Shown here piece by piece: positions 9,779 to 21,959 of a stretch of DNA of 64,000 nucleotides. The notes under the pieces are model-generated. The model was given only the letters and a program-made list of their open reading frames with translations. It made no database searches and was not told where the DNA came from. Every line of letters begins with the position of its first letter. Position 1 is the first letter of the stretch. This DNA comes from Aquilaria yunnanensis. Taxonomy: Eukaryota > Streptophyta > Magnoliopsida > Malvales > Thymelaeaceae. Where the stretch lies: NCBI GenBank assembly GCA_039654915.1, contig CM077593.1:40890501-40954500 (forward strand). The letters are read 5' to 3'. The position numbers and the translations under genes are program-made.

Positions 9779-11796
9779 TCATTGCCATCTCATGGAACAC
9801 TCCCATTGTGAGCATGTTGAGTAGAGGATCCAGTCCGGAGGTTGGCTAGGATAGTTGATGCTGGTAAGATGCCCTGCTCAATCAATATATTAATCGTTGC
9901 ACTCACTGCTGCTTTGGTGTCTGCGCTGGATCATCGCCTTAACCTCTACTTGGATCTGGTCATGAACCTCTAACTGGAACCTAGAAAACTGGCTCCGCAA
10001 CTAGGTGTTCTCAGCCTTTAGTTTAGCAATCTTAACTCAATCAATAAGCAACACCTAATATAGTTGGCAATTATAGTTAGTAGAATAAAAGTGATGTAAT
10101 TGAGGAATAAAGGTACTTGAGAACAGAAAGTACCTGGTTGGGCTCGGATGTTTAGGGATCTGCAAGAAAATGCGAAGCACCTACTACTCAACCCTTTTTT
10201 GGCAGGCCTCGTACCTCACTTCAAACATCAGCATCAAACTATAGCCAATCATCTGGATCAAGGTACTTTTGGGTGACTCACTATACATATCCATCTTATG
10301 ACAAAATTTGATTAAATGTAAGTAAACACTTTTTATAAGGTCATAAAAATAAATGTTATTAGTGGTAATTACTACAAAGTTGTTACCTTCAATTGCCACA
10401 AGATGGGATCAACAGGCTAACTGGTCTTCTTCCAAGTGTGAGTCTCAATCCACAGTTCCTTAAATGAAGGCTCAATTCCATTCATGTTCCTCGTCTACAA
10501 TAATTTACATGTGGTTAACATATTAATTATTAGTTAAAGTTAAGATAAATATGTAATGTAAATTAATGGAAGGGTTGTCACCATTCGATCCCAATGCACC
10601 TCACCTAGGATGAAGCCCATCTTGTGCTTCAAAATAGTGCCTAACTCATTGGCTGCATTCGTCACTTGGGATCCAATAGTTGACCACTTCTTCCATGTCT
10701 CCTGCTGCCAATAGTCACACAACTAGTGCCATAGATGTGCATCATAGCCTGATGGAACATGCAGACATAGCAATGTGTAATGGGGCTGTCCCATAAGTGC
10801 ATGACCCTTGATGCCGCAACTCTCCTCCAATGGTGCATGTTTTTCTACATAGATCTCAAGTAGTAATCAAATATGAGCCACTGAATCTGCTCAAAGTCCC
10901 TAGGGTCCCACAAAAAGTATTTCTAAAATGATAACACATAATATTACTTGTTAGTACATAATCAAATAATTAAATAAAGAAAAGAATTAAGAAATTATAC
11001 TTTCCCCTAAATTGGTGACATGCTCCTCCCGTAACAATCGGGATGTCTGTGACCACGTGATATAAAGCTTGTCCTATAGCCTCCTATGAATGGATGCTAG
11101 CGTTGACCAAACGAATTCATTTATAAAAAGGCTGTAACAAATTGAAAGTATAGTAAGTAGATAAGTTGCCATAAATAAAAATTAATTATGTCAATAAGTG
11201 GAGGTAGAAGATATTAATACTTACTCATGAAGGACAATTACTGGGCAGTCCTGTAGAGAGGGAGGCGGAGGTAAATCCGTATTTCTCAACCCTCAACCTC
11301 GATGGGCCAGGGCGCCATCCTTTGTCCATTTGTTATCTGATGATTGGCCAAAGGCATGTGGGTCATCCTGTTGCTATTGCTATTGGTGCTGCTGCTCGCC
11401 TACATTAGGGATCAGGAGGATGTCTGGATCTAGGAGTTCGACCAAGGATGCATCAAACTCTCAGGTGTGGAGGATGGCGCCCATAGGTTGATACTGGGGG
11501 TGCTCAAATACAAAACTCATGTCTGAGTGATACCCCTCTTGTGCATCGCAAAATGGATGGCCACTAGACATGCCTACGGCATATGTGTGTGGCCCATGAG
11601 GCCTCTGCATAAGGTTATGTGGTAGTTGAGTCAGCATGAACTGGATCAGTAGGACCTAGCTCACTCGAACCTGGCTTGGTGTAGACTGGGTCGGTGGTAC
11701 CTGCATATCAAAGTGGCACACCAAACGACCTTGTTGGCCTTAACTAAGTCTTGAGTCATGCTAGTAATCAGCTAGGGCCTTACCTTGATGATTCAT
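9779..11796 (-). pseudogene. CACTA second gene, PF03004 (Ptta/En-Spm)-like protein, degenerate
   Basis: The start ATG at 11796 begins MNHQG, directly followed by a splice-donor-like GTAAGG. Downstream is a Gln-, Pro- and His-rich N-terminal region (stops at several Gln codons). Then comes a conserved block: CDYWQQETWKKWS (about 10700), EVHWDRM, and across a probable intron GIEPSFKELWIETHTWKK (about 10420-10490). This fits the plant Ptta/En-Spm transposase family PF03004. A coiled-coil-like LKAENTQLRSQ-type segment precedes the end near 9779. Such proteins accompany TNP2 in CACTA elements and are thought to bind DNA. Exon borders are only approximate, and several stops make it a pseudogene. 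Confidence 0.6.
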
Positions 11797-12214
11797 CCTA
11801 TAATTGTCCAAATTCTATTAAATTTTAAGAAAATTGTATTAAATGCTATTAAATTTGTTATAATAAATTCAATTAAACTTCTATTATATGCTATTGAATT
11901 ACTATTAATTGTATTAATTAGATACTTATTAACATACTTAATTAGATAATTTACTAAACTAATATAAAAATTTATTTAATTACTACTAAGGGAATAATTT
12001 TATCCTGGCCAAAAACTCAGAACATCTAATTACTTAGAACTAATGACATTATTAGTAGAGTAATTATATAGAACTAACAATATGTCATTTAATGAAACTA
12101 GCAACATGTAATTAAATAGAACTAACAACATGTAATAATTAATGCCTACATTATATATATATATAACCAAGTCGTAATTAAATTAAAGAAAGGGAAAAAG
12201 ACATACTTGGAGGA

Positions 12215-13076
12215 TGATAGCCAAAGGCTGTCGCCTCAATCTGGCCAAATACCCTGCCACAACAACGGCCAGAAGAACTGGCGCTTCCCGGGAATAGGTG
12301 GAATCATGCACCTCGGGAGATAGCCTGAGAGCTCTGAGGCTCGCCAGTAAAACTTGAGGACTCCATTCGCCCCCCAAGGTTGTGAACAACGCGCCTTCGG
12401 AAAAGTGGCACCAGACATTGCTGCCCGAATATGATATCCCCGAAGGCGGAACCCCCTGGAACTGGGAACCCCCGAACTGAGGGTAGGCTTCCCGAAGAGG
12501 CTCTGTCCGAACTAGAGGACGACCTCGCCCAGGGACCTCGGGAGTACGGCAGGCGCATTTAAGGAAGCATTTAAGGAAGCCTCTGACACGTCCCACCACA
12601 GACGTAAAAAGTCGCCCTGACGCGCAGACGCCATCAGAATCATATCATGGCCTGTCTCAGCACAAGGCTCGAGGCCATCTAGTTACCAACTATCTGTCCC
12701 CTACGCCCAGACGTTCAGGAGCATCCGACCGCACACGTGTCATGATCTGAACGGGCTAGGTATTCCTATATATACAGGAAATAAATACTTGACAGGAGGT
12801 TGGCAGGCCGGATATACAGCTCCCACACTCTGAGAAAATACCAGGCGAGACTTTTCTGCCTTTCTCTTTGAGCTAGTGACTTTCTCCTTCTTCCGGCCCC
12901 CACTGACTTGGGCGTCGGAGGCTCCCCCCCCGGAAAAACACTCCGGGGGCCTCCTAACCCTGTTTACCAGCTTTTTAGGTACTCTCCTTGGGGCGATCCA
13001 CCTTCCAGGCGTTCTTCCTCCTAGAAGTCTCCTCAACAGTCATCATGACTCACAACGATGAGGCCTTGGGCCATCA
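12215..13076 (+). mobile_element. Solo LTR of the A/C-type Tat retrotransposon group
   Basis: The 862-bp unit starts TGATAGCCAAAGG, like the LTRs of A (TGATAGCCAAAGT), and ends GGGCCATCA. It is flanked by the perfect 5-bp duplication GAGGA (12210-12214 and 13077-13081). It has a G-box (12734-12739), a TATATATA box (12767-12774) and the GC-rich hairpin seen in the other LTRs. No internal element sequence is attached, so it arose by recombination between two LTRs. It splits the 5' leader of the CACTA second gene. Confidence 0.93.
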
Positions 13077-13153
13077 GAGGAAAGGATTTGCAGAGAGGTT
13101 GAAGAGGAGAGAAGAAGGAGATTTAAAGATGAAGCAAAACAAAAGGGTGTGGA

Positions 13154-13161
13154 TATTTATA
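13154..13161 (-). promoter_or_regulatory. Putative TATA box of the CACTA second gene
   Basis: The minus strand reads TATAAATA. It is followed by a CT- and A-rich leader with a splice-donor-like GTATGT just past the solo LTR. The leader would be continuous without the LTR insertion. Confidence 0.45.
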
Positions 13162-13189
13162 GACAGCTGGTGATGATTCCGCTACGATC

Positions 13190-13730
13190 ACCGCTACGAT
13201 ATTCCTATAATTTTTTAAGGGTGGGAAAATCATAAGAATTATTTCAGACAATTTTGAGTCGATTTCTAATTCCCTAACTGCTCCCTTCCTAGAATTATGT
13301 AATCATTTAAAAATTGTCAAAAATAGGTTTCAGTTTTCCCACACAAGAATTCCCTCTCCAATTTCAATCTTTTTATTGTCCCTTTCCTTTTTCTACAATT
13401 TTCTAACAATTTTCCTAGGAAAACAGAAAGTTATTTTAGATGATTTTGAGACGATGCTTCATAATATTCTTAAAATCATGACAAATTTTTTTGACAATGT
13501 TCCTACTATTTTTCATAATTATTGGGAAATTAGTTGGAAATTAAATAAGCAAGATATTTTCTTACAATTTTCCTAGGACTAAAGGAAGATATTTCAGACG
13601 AGTTTGTGTTGATTTGTTGTAATCATCTTAAAATCGTCACAAGTGTTTAAGACAATGTTCCTACAATTTTTTATAATTAGTAGGAAATTATTTGAAAATG
13701 TAAAGATTCAAAGAGTACATTAGTGAGAAA
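13190..13730. repeat. Short repeats between the two CACTA genes
   Basis: Variants of CTACAATTTTC, TAGGAAAAT and AAAATCGTCAC recur in both orientations, as in the right subterminal region. They lie upstream of the second gene's TATA box and may hold binding sites for the element's own DNA-binding protein, or mark the end of a second, overlapping CACTA copy (the minus strand reads CACTAATGTAC near 13725). Confidence 0.45.
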
Positions 13731-14244
13731 TTAAAACATTAGATAACACCTAAATTTACTAAAACATTAAATTAGCTTGAATTTACTAAAATATTAAATT
13801 TGCTGGAATTAATATGGATTTGTAATACAAGATACCCCAAATTATTATATAAATATCAATCATCTTCCTCATCTTCTTTAGAATCATAACTTTCTTCAGT
13901 TGCTTCAACATCTGACGTATCATCTGTTCTTTATGGGAACTCGATGTTTGGATCAATGTTATGCACTATCTAAGGGTAACTTGTCAAATTCACAAGTAAA
14001 TTGATGGCATCAAGAGGAGGATCGTCATTTTTTATCGGTGGGGGGTCATGTGCAATTGCCTCCTGGAAATGCTCGTCAATTGCCTCTAACGCCAATGCCT
14101 ACTCATTGGGTATTAGTTCTACCTCCTGAAATTGATCAGAACCATAGGTTGGACTGTCATAACCTAAACCACCCCCACCCTATGCACGTTTGTCATCAAA
14201 GATAAGATTCAATAAATCATGTGCCCATTTAGGCTTGTGGGTGG

Positions 14245-16307
14245 CTCAAGCCACAACACCCAAGATACTTAGCCAGAATTTAAGCTTTCTTGGTAGTTTT
14301 AGGCAAGATACAACAATCTTAATCTTGCCCAAAGTGGATGTCCATTTTGCTTAAAACCCATTTTAGACTAGGTTAAAAGAAATCTTGTTGATAGAATAAA
14401 ATAAAACCAAGTTGCATAGTTAAAACTTGTAAACTTGTTAAGTGAAGTGTTGGCTGCTTAAGTCTGTGCATTTATGTCTTGCTACACAAATGCTTGGCCA
14501 TAATAGATATGCATTAGCTTGCAAGCTTACATCATCATACCACCTTTATGTTACAAGCCCCCAGAAGTTAAGGTACAATGGTTGAAAGTAAGTCCTACAA
14601 AGTTAGGCCTTGCTATGCACACATATTGTTCATATTATCTCGATTGACAAGCACGTGTGCCAACTAGGCACCACCAAGACTTATGCTCATCCTAACTTCA
14701 AAGGTCACATGCCAACTTGGCAGCCAATAATGCACATATTTCTTAACCTTTTTGTACACCAAAATGGAACCACAAGCAACTAAACCCACAGCAGCCATTA
14801 TAGTCTACAATCACAAGCACTTAGGTTATATATGGAGCATAATGGATTACCATGTAACTTAGGTGTTTAAGCCATACCTAATTAGTCATGCACTAACAAA
14901 TGATGCTAGTTACACCTTCAGGCATCCAAGTCCCTCCTTAGAACATAAGAAATAGGGCATGAGTAACTAGTACTCGGTAAAGGACCAACACATAACACAA
15001 AGTGCCCACAATGCTTTGAACATTGTATTAACATAATGAGCACATCCTTACGCTAAAAACATGCATCCAAAGACAAGAAAACATGGCACAAGATACAAAA
15101 TAACATACTATAAACAAATATGGGCTAACACACACAAACAATCACCAAAGCATGCAAACACACACACACGCACACACACACCACCACACTGAACTATATA
15201 ACCAAGGGCAGAGCAAGAATTTATAGCATTATATGCATTTGATTCAGCTGCTTTGATTAAGAAACATAGAGCTCCAGACCTTAATTCAAGTCCGGCCACA
15301 ACTTGAATAAGATCTTAATTCTTGCCTTAACATAGTCTAGCTAGAAAACTATAGTGATATTAGCACATATAGCCCCTACATAGCAGCTAGGTTCATTTGG
15401 CTCTAAGTCATCTTTTAGGGCAACTTCTTTCTCATGAAATCATATGATAAAATCTGGAATCCAAGAAAAAGAACATAGTTAGAAACCTTACCAATTATTA
15501 TAAAAAAAACTGTAACTTGTTGCCTCCAAGGTTTCGGCCAAGACAACTCCTTGAACACCAAAACTTGTAAGCTTAACCACCTTTGGTCTTTGTTTGGTTT
15601 TTCAACTTAACTTTCCTTAGGTATTTATCATATTTACATAAGGCTTTGTGCCCTTATTTCCATAGTTTTACAGCCTTAAAAAGCTGTCAAGAAGTTGTTA
15701 AGAAATTGCCCAAAAAGTGTTATGATGCAACTGGTTGGAAACTTGGTAATCAAGGGTTGACTTTGACTTGGTTAGTCTTTATTTCTTATTTGATCACATA
15801 TATTTCTTTCTTAACCTTAAGTTAAAAATTTCAGCTTGTTTTCCTTGTAAATTTTAGCATTATTTTGCCAAGTAATTCAGCCATCTAAGGCCTCACATAG
15901 ATACTTACATCAAAAACAACATGTCGGCCATTTTTGGCACCATAGTGCACCCTGATGTGCACTTTCCTTACCATTAACTTTATTTGCCAATTTCACTTAT
16001 TTTCCCAGCTCATTAGGCCTTGCTTAAGCTTAGGCTTTCAAGCCCCTCATGTTTCCATTAAGGCACTAGCACCTTAACACCTTATATGTGCATGAACACA
16101 CATTAACACTTGTAGTGTGACTTTCTTTAGACTCGGTTAAATCATTTCAATTTGCATCATCCTTACTAACTTTTGCCTCTCATTTTCATGAATTTATATT
16201 CATTTTATGTTCAACCCTTGGCTTATTCAATTGACAGGCATGACATAGACAGTCAATTAAAGCCCGTGGCCCCCACTACTGTTAAAGGGCCTTGTTAGGG
16301 TACTCAC
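14245..16307 (-). other. Probable 2-kb intron of the TNP2 gene (or an insertion in it)
   Basis: Coding stops at SQAQQVYY followed by a consensus donor GTGAGT, and resumes near 14244 with HKPKWAHDLLNLIFDD after a CTTGAG acceptor. Between them no coding is seen. The sequence contains a CA microsatellite and patches rich in CCTTGG and CAAGCC. No LTR or terminal repeat pair was found. Confidence 0.5.
15156..15181. repeat. CA dinucleotide microsatellite
   Basis: A run of CA units interrupted by one CG, inside the TNP2 intron. Confidence 0.85.
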
Positions 16308-19300
16308 AGTAGTAAACTTGTTGAGCCTGGGACACAAAGATAAATGGCTCAAATAAAGACAATCTAGACTTTCATTTGACTTCTACAACTTTGGAATGTT
16401 GATAAGTACAAAAACCACATGTTGGATCAAACCAAGTACACTTAAACATCGTCATGACCTTATGTCCGCTATCGTGGTACTCAACACATAGTATCTCATC
16501 AACCAAGCCGTAGAAATCGTATCTACTTTAGGCCCAAGTCTCACCCTTCACATAAACACCATAATTCTATGTGACTTTATCTTTCCTGTAGTCCTGTATA
16601 TGGAAACAAAATCCATTGACAATACACCCATTGTATGAAATTACAACTATAATTGGGCCACGAAATAATTGCACTATGTGGGGACCTAATTTGTCCCTAA
16701 AATGGTTAGCCTCACAAGGATAAAATAATTGGAAATCAATGATCATTAATCAATAAGTTGAAGTAAGTAAGTCATGGAACTCACAGTTGACACTATGTAA
16801 TAAGAAAACTATTCTGCTAAATGCTCAACCTGATAATTTTACAGTTCACATTCATTATAGTGGGGGAACCTCTGTGATATAACAGAGTCAAATTGACTAT
16901 AAAGAATTATAAGAAATTACAAGTAAATATATGTATACAATATGAATAATATGCACAATCCATAGAAATGTTACCTGACATCACCTGAACTTCCTTGTAG
17001 TTGCGCAAAGCATAAAGGTGTACTTGATTTCACTCAATGGCATCTAGAAAACATTGTCGCCCATGATTATGGATATTACGACAACGAGAACTAAAAATGG
17101 ACAACACTAGACCCTCAACATGAGATGCAGGTGGATCAATGTCAATATTACGTGGGATCCTATTCAATCTTGATGGAATGTCTACTTCAAAATAATGGCT
17201 ACAAAAAGTGAACTTTTCTTAGACCAAGTGCACTTTAACAATTGAATCCTCAATTGCAACTTCATTTTGCACTTTTCATTTCAACGAACATATGAGCATG
17301 TCATGTTAACTCAAATAATGAAAAACATACAATTAGAATGAAGCACATAAAATTATAAAGATGAAGTACAAAGTATGAAAATAACCTTTCAAAATGATAC
17401 ATTCAGCGAAATTGGACCGGTCCACACAACCTTGGCTCATGGGGGAGGTGGATGATAAGATGTTCCATAGAATCAAAGAATGCAGGGCGGAATGTCTTCT
17501 CTAGCTTACTGATAGTAACCACAATGTTTTACTTTAACCATTCTATATCATCAACTCGAACCACAGTCATGCATAATGTTTTGAAAAATGAGCAAAACTC
17601 CAAAATTCTCTCATATAGGACCCAACATGTACCCACGTAATGCAATATGGAGTAACCTTTACATAAACATGTGACAATCGTGACTTTTAAAGTTATAGAA
17701 TTTTTGGTCACTTACTCAGGTTAACTTTACGACCCAAGTTGGGGGCATAACCATCTAGCATCTTGATCATTTTCAACCATTGACATACTTCTCTTCCATG
17801 TTCTCTGCTTAATGAATAAAATGCTTTTGGTTTGATAGTGGTCTTGCCCATATTCCAAAGTGCAGCTCTGGATGCATATTCTTTAACTCCTCTAGGGCAA
17901 GATGCAAACTCGAGTTATCCTTTGTTTTTGCCCGCACATCCATAACAATATTGAAAAGATTCTCAAAACAATTCTTCTCAATATACATGACGTCCAATTA
18001 TGACAGACTAGCAAGTGTTTTTAGTATGGTAACTCCCAAAAAATAGAATGATTTAACCAATTGTTCCACTCTCTGAACCTCGCAACTCGATCTTTATCAT
18101 TCATATTTCCAAATGAAGGGAAAAAGTAACTATCCAACATTTCATAAATTTCTTCACCTAACATATACGGATTAAGGACACCAATAACTCTTTTAGTTGG
18201 TATGAATGATATTGAATTCGATCGGAATATGTGATCATACAGTAGTAATAACTAATGACAATCGAACCAATATGACTTCCTGCATTTCTTCAACAGAAAC
18301 ATGTCTAGCTCATCTATGCAATACGGACAAGCAAGCTTCCCATGTATACTCCAACCTGAAAGGTTACTAAGCGCAAGAAAATCATTAGCTGTCCATATTA
18401 GACAAGCATTCATAACAAAATTTTGTTGGCGCAAACTATCTCACGTGACAACTATTTTAGACCAAAAACTTCTCAACTTCTCAATCAATGGATGTAAAAA
18501 TACACCAATGTTACGACTCAATGCTTTGGGTCCAAAAATTAACAATCATGAAGATAAAAGGTTCTTTCATGCACAGTTCCGATGGAAAATTCTAAACAAC
18601 TATGAAAACCGGCCATATTGTGTATGTTCTACCAATAACATCATTCGGATTAAAACCATCTATACATAACCCGAGTCTAACATTTCTTATATTAGCAGCA
18701 AATTCTAGAAAATTTTGCTTAATGTGCCGCTAAGCTTTAGACTGACATGGATGAGCAATAGAACCATCATTGTTAGCACTATTACAAGCATGTCATGTCA
18801 TGTGATTTACAGTTTTCGATGACATGTACAAGCGCTTCAATCTATTTGTAGTTGGAAAATATCACAATACTTTCTTTGGAATCAATTTTTTTTACCAGCC
18901 TGTTATTCTTTCTTTGTATCGTGAACCACCACAAACACGACAATGTGTTAAATTTTCATCTTCACAATAGAATATCATATAACTATTCTCACATGCATAA
19001 ATTTTGATATATCGTAACCCCAGTCCTCTTGTCAATCGTTTCGTGTCATATAGCATTTTTCGGAGTCTATTATTTTCTGGCGACATTTTTTTCATTAGCT
19101 CTAGTACTCTATCAAAGCAATGATTAGGCATATTAAACTCACTTTTATAACTTAACAATTAGCTAATCGCTGATAATCAAGGTGCACCCATCCCATAATG
19201 GTGCATTTGCATCGTCCAATAAATTATAGAAATGTTGTGCCACAAGATTAGGTAGCTCTCATTCTAATTTAGGCACATCCAACACATTATTGGTCCCATC

Positions 19301-19804
19301 ACATGTTCTATATCATCATCCCCAATCCCTTCATCTACAAACATTATTTCAATGTTTCCAAACCATACATTTGATGTCTGTGGACACATCAATTCCCTAA
19401 CCATTTGTTCATATACATTTCCACCACTTGATTCACCATGATTTGTAGTAAATGAAGATTATGGTAAACAACTAGGATACACACTCGAACTATTCAAATT
19501 ACAAAAATTTCTTTCTTTGTGATAGTCTCATATATAATAGTTCGGTGTAAATCCGTACCGATGCTCTCTAACTTTATCTTCTTTTTCTATAATATCTGTT
19601 TTTTACATTTCTTGCAAAGGCATTTGATTATATCTAAATCCATCTCACTATATGTAAATTGTATAAACTCATTGACACTAGTCATGAATAAAGGATTTAT
19701 ATATGTATTTGCATCTGTCTAATGGTACATCCATTCATATCCACTAGCAGCCATTTTGTTTAGTAATCAAATAAATAATACAAAACCATCCTCATCATAG
19801 TTAC

Positions 19805-19871
19805 AACACACACACACACACATGAAATATATATATATATATATATAGTGTGTGTGTGTGTGTGTGTGTGT
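19805..19871. repeat. Compound CA-AT-TG microsatellite
   Basis: A CA tract, then an AT tract, then a TG tract. The CA and TG arms are complementary, so the unit can fold into a hairpin. It lies just upstream of the TNP2 start codon. Confidence 0.9.
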
Positions 19872-20575
19872 AAATACTCCATATAATATTAAAACAATGT
19901 CATTAATTAATTACCTATAAATGTAATGTATGCATGTTCACTTTCCATAAAAACATCACCTCTTCCATAAGGGTAAGGGCCCTACTCCGTCCAAAGTTGC
20001 ATAAGCAATATTGCATTTCATTGTTCTATTTTTATTGTATATTGTGTAAATTTCAGTAGCATTTCCCATAAGTTTTCATTCATAATGGTCCTCAGCAACA
20101 ATGTCCTATTGAGAAACATTCAACAGGAACAATTTGGGAAACTTCACCGAAATTTACATACTATTGCTAGAAATAGTGCATATGAACTATAAAACTGCTT
20201 ATGCAACTTTGAACTGTCCAACTTGGACAATCTGTTATTATGTTAATCATAAACATAACTCAATCCAATCTAGCTTTCCCATCCACAATTTGAATTGGAT
20301 TAATATTATGTTTGTTATTTAATAACCCAATCACGGACAGATAACCTAAGGTTCAATGAATAAATGCTTACAAGACAACTACATGCTTTCTTACAAATCT
20401 AGTATTCAAATAACAATAATATATATTTAAAAAAAAGTTAATATAAATCACTAATCTCAACATGAAATATTATTCAACAAATCCACACACAAAAAAATGA
20501 ATACCAGGAAGTAGCAAAAGTAGCAGCTAAAGTACAAGAACAGAGAGAGTAGCGGCTAGGAGAGGAAGGGTGGGG

Positions 20576-20583
20576 TATATATA
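20576..20583 (-). promoter_or_regulatory. Putative TATA box of the TNP2 gene
   Basis: TATATATA lies between the subterminal repeats and a GA/CT-rich leader. The distance to the ATG at 19754 is about 0.8 kb, so a leader intron would be expected. Confidence 0.4.
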
Positions 20584-20589
20584 GGCCAA

Positions 20590-21015
20590 ATATGTAGGAA
20601 AGTCGTAGCATAATGGTAACAAAAGATAAAATGTAGGAAAATCGTAGATAACTATTTGCTACAATTTTCAAACGAATACTTCTCCTACAAAACTATTTGC
20701 AACAAAATTATAGGAAAAACTATTCGCAAGAAAATTATAGGAAGCTTTTCCTATAAAATTCAGATGATTTCTTTTCCCTCAAATTCCTCCTCAACAAAAT
20801 CATCGAACAATTTCCTGCCCTATTTTCCTACCAAGTCTTTCTAGTGCATTTTTTTATGATTTTTAATGTCAAATCACTAGAAGTAGCAAAATTGTAGGAC
20901 AACTGCACGTTGACTAGTCAACCCAAGCATTTTAGACAATTTTTCTATGATTCTTTTTTCCTATGATCAAAATCATAGCACCCATGCGTAGGAAATACTT
21001 CTTTCCCTTATAGTG
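20590..21015. repeat. Right terminal and subterminal repeats of the CACTA transposon
   Basis: The terminus reads CCCTTATAGTG on the plus strand (minus: CACTATAAGGG). Inward, TAGGAAAATCGTAG, CTACAATTTTC and related motifs recur in both directions. Such repeats are usual binding sites for CACTA-encoded proteins. Confidence 0.7.
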
Positions 21016-21578
21016 ATATTAGATAGTTCAAAATAATTTTAAAAAACTAGTGTTACATAAATACAGTTACTTTGAGTTAATAAATCTCATCCAATTAGAG
21101 CCTAATATAGAATATTTTAAAAATTTTAGAACTGAAAAAGAATTCTAATAGGCTAAGAATGAAGATGAAGCATAAGTTAAATGTTAGGGACTATCTATAA
21201 ATTTTACCCTATCTCTTATGTTATCAAAATTTATTAACTTGGATAAAATATAGTAATATATCTATTTCAAATAAAAACTAATTGTATATTTAGCTTTAAG
21301 TTATGATTTTTATATCTATGGTGTGTGAGTCTTATTTTCTTATTTTCTATTTATGCATATTGTATTTTTTTTATAAATTTATTAAAACACTTTAAATTTG
21401 AAATATATTATTAAATATTATTATTTTATTTAATTAAAATTTTTAATATATTTTAATATCAAATATTTAATTAATATTTAAAATGCTAGGGAAATTTACA
21501 CAAACTATATATATTTTATTTACATTCAAATAACGTGTCAAGATAGTATGTGCGTACGCGTGTGCACAAGCTAGTAAT

Positions 21579-21609
<31 letters not shown>

Positions 21610-21959
21610 GCTTATGCATAAATAAGATGCACAAACATAAGATTATATGGCCAATTTATTACGTTTATTTTTTATTTTGTACATAATTTATTAAACTTAT
21701 TAATTAACATCCTTTTGGAATTTTTTTTTTCTTTGCTTATTGTTGTTCACCCATTGAGCACAATGGCTAAAGAGCCACATAGTCCAATTACAATGGCCGT
21801 TGGTCATCCCTTTATTGGTGAAGTGGAATCAAGTCCTCACTTGCAAATGGCCATATGGCCAACAATTGAGCAGTTACAAAAGCCATGCATGCTCTACATT
21901 ACACTAATGGAAGAATGCTCGCGTGATCAACACTTCCTCATATATACATCATTTAGTAG
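21016..21959. other. AT-rich flanking sequence without a recognised gene
   Basis: Low-complexity AT-rich DNA to about 21700 with a TG microsatellite at 21579-21602. 21760-21900 has a short open frame that may belong to the protease part of the gag-pro fragment that follows. Confidence 0.5.

Larger units (their letters stand above)
13856..19754 (-). pseudogene. CACTA transposase TNP2 (Transpos_assoc, TNP2, DUF4218, DUF4216), degenerate
   Basis: Starts at the ATG at 19754 (MAASGYEWMYH) with a transposase-associated domain (CLCKKCKK, then RYGFTPNYYI). Further on are CRVCGGSRYKE (about 18915), LSGWSIHGKLACPYC (about 18330) and MYIEKNCFENL (about 17990), all typical of TNP2. DUF4218 follows (LEKTFRPAFFDSMEHLIIHLP, about 17480; GSIAESYLIEES, about 17230). 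DUF4216 ends with SQAQQVYY next to a GTGAGT donor at 16307. After a 2-kb intron an acidic tail ends with a stop at 13856-13858. TNP2 cuts and joins CACTA ends. Multiple frameshifts and stops (for example TAG after MYH) show it is dead. Confidence 0.85.
9779..21015 (-). mobile_element. CACTA (En/Spm-type) DNA transposon, degenerate
   Basis: Two minus-strand genes typical of CACTA elements lie here: a TNP2 transposase (13856-19754) and a PF03004-like second protein (9779-11796). The right terminus is visible: the plus strand ends CCCTTATAGTG at 21015, so the element begins CACTATAAGGG on the minus strand, followed inward by short repeats. The candidate 3-bp duplication on the right is ATA. The left terminus was not found, so the left border given is only the end of the last gene. 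A solo LTR lies inside. Coding frames are broken, so the copy is not autonomous. Confidence 0.8.

Noticed and set aside
13960..13972. CACTATCTAAGG as a left CACTA end
   Set aside because: It falls within the acidic C-terminal coding tail of TNP2.
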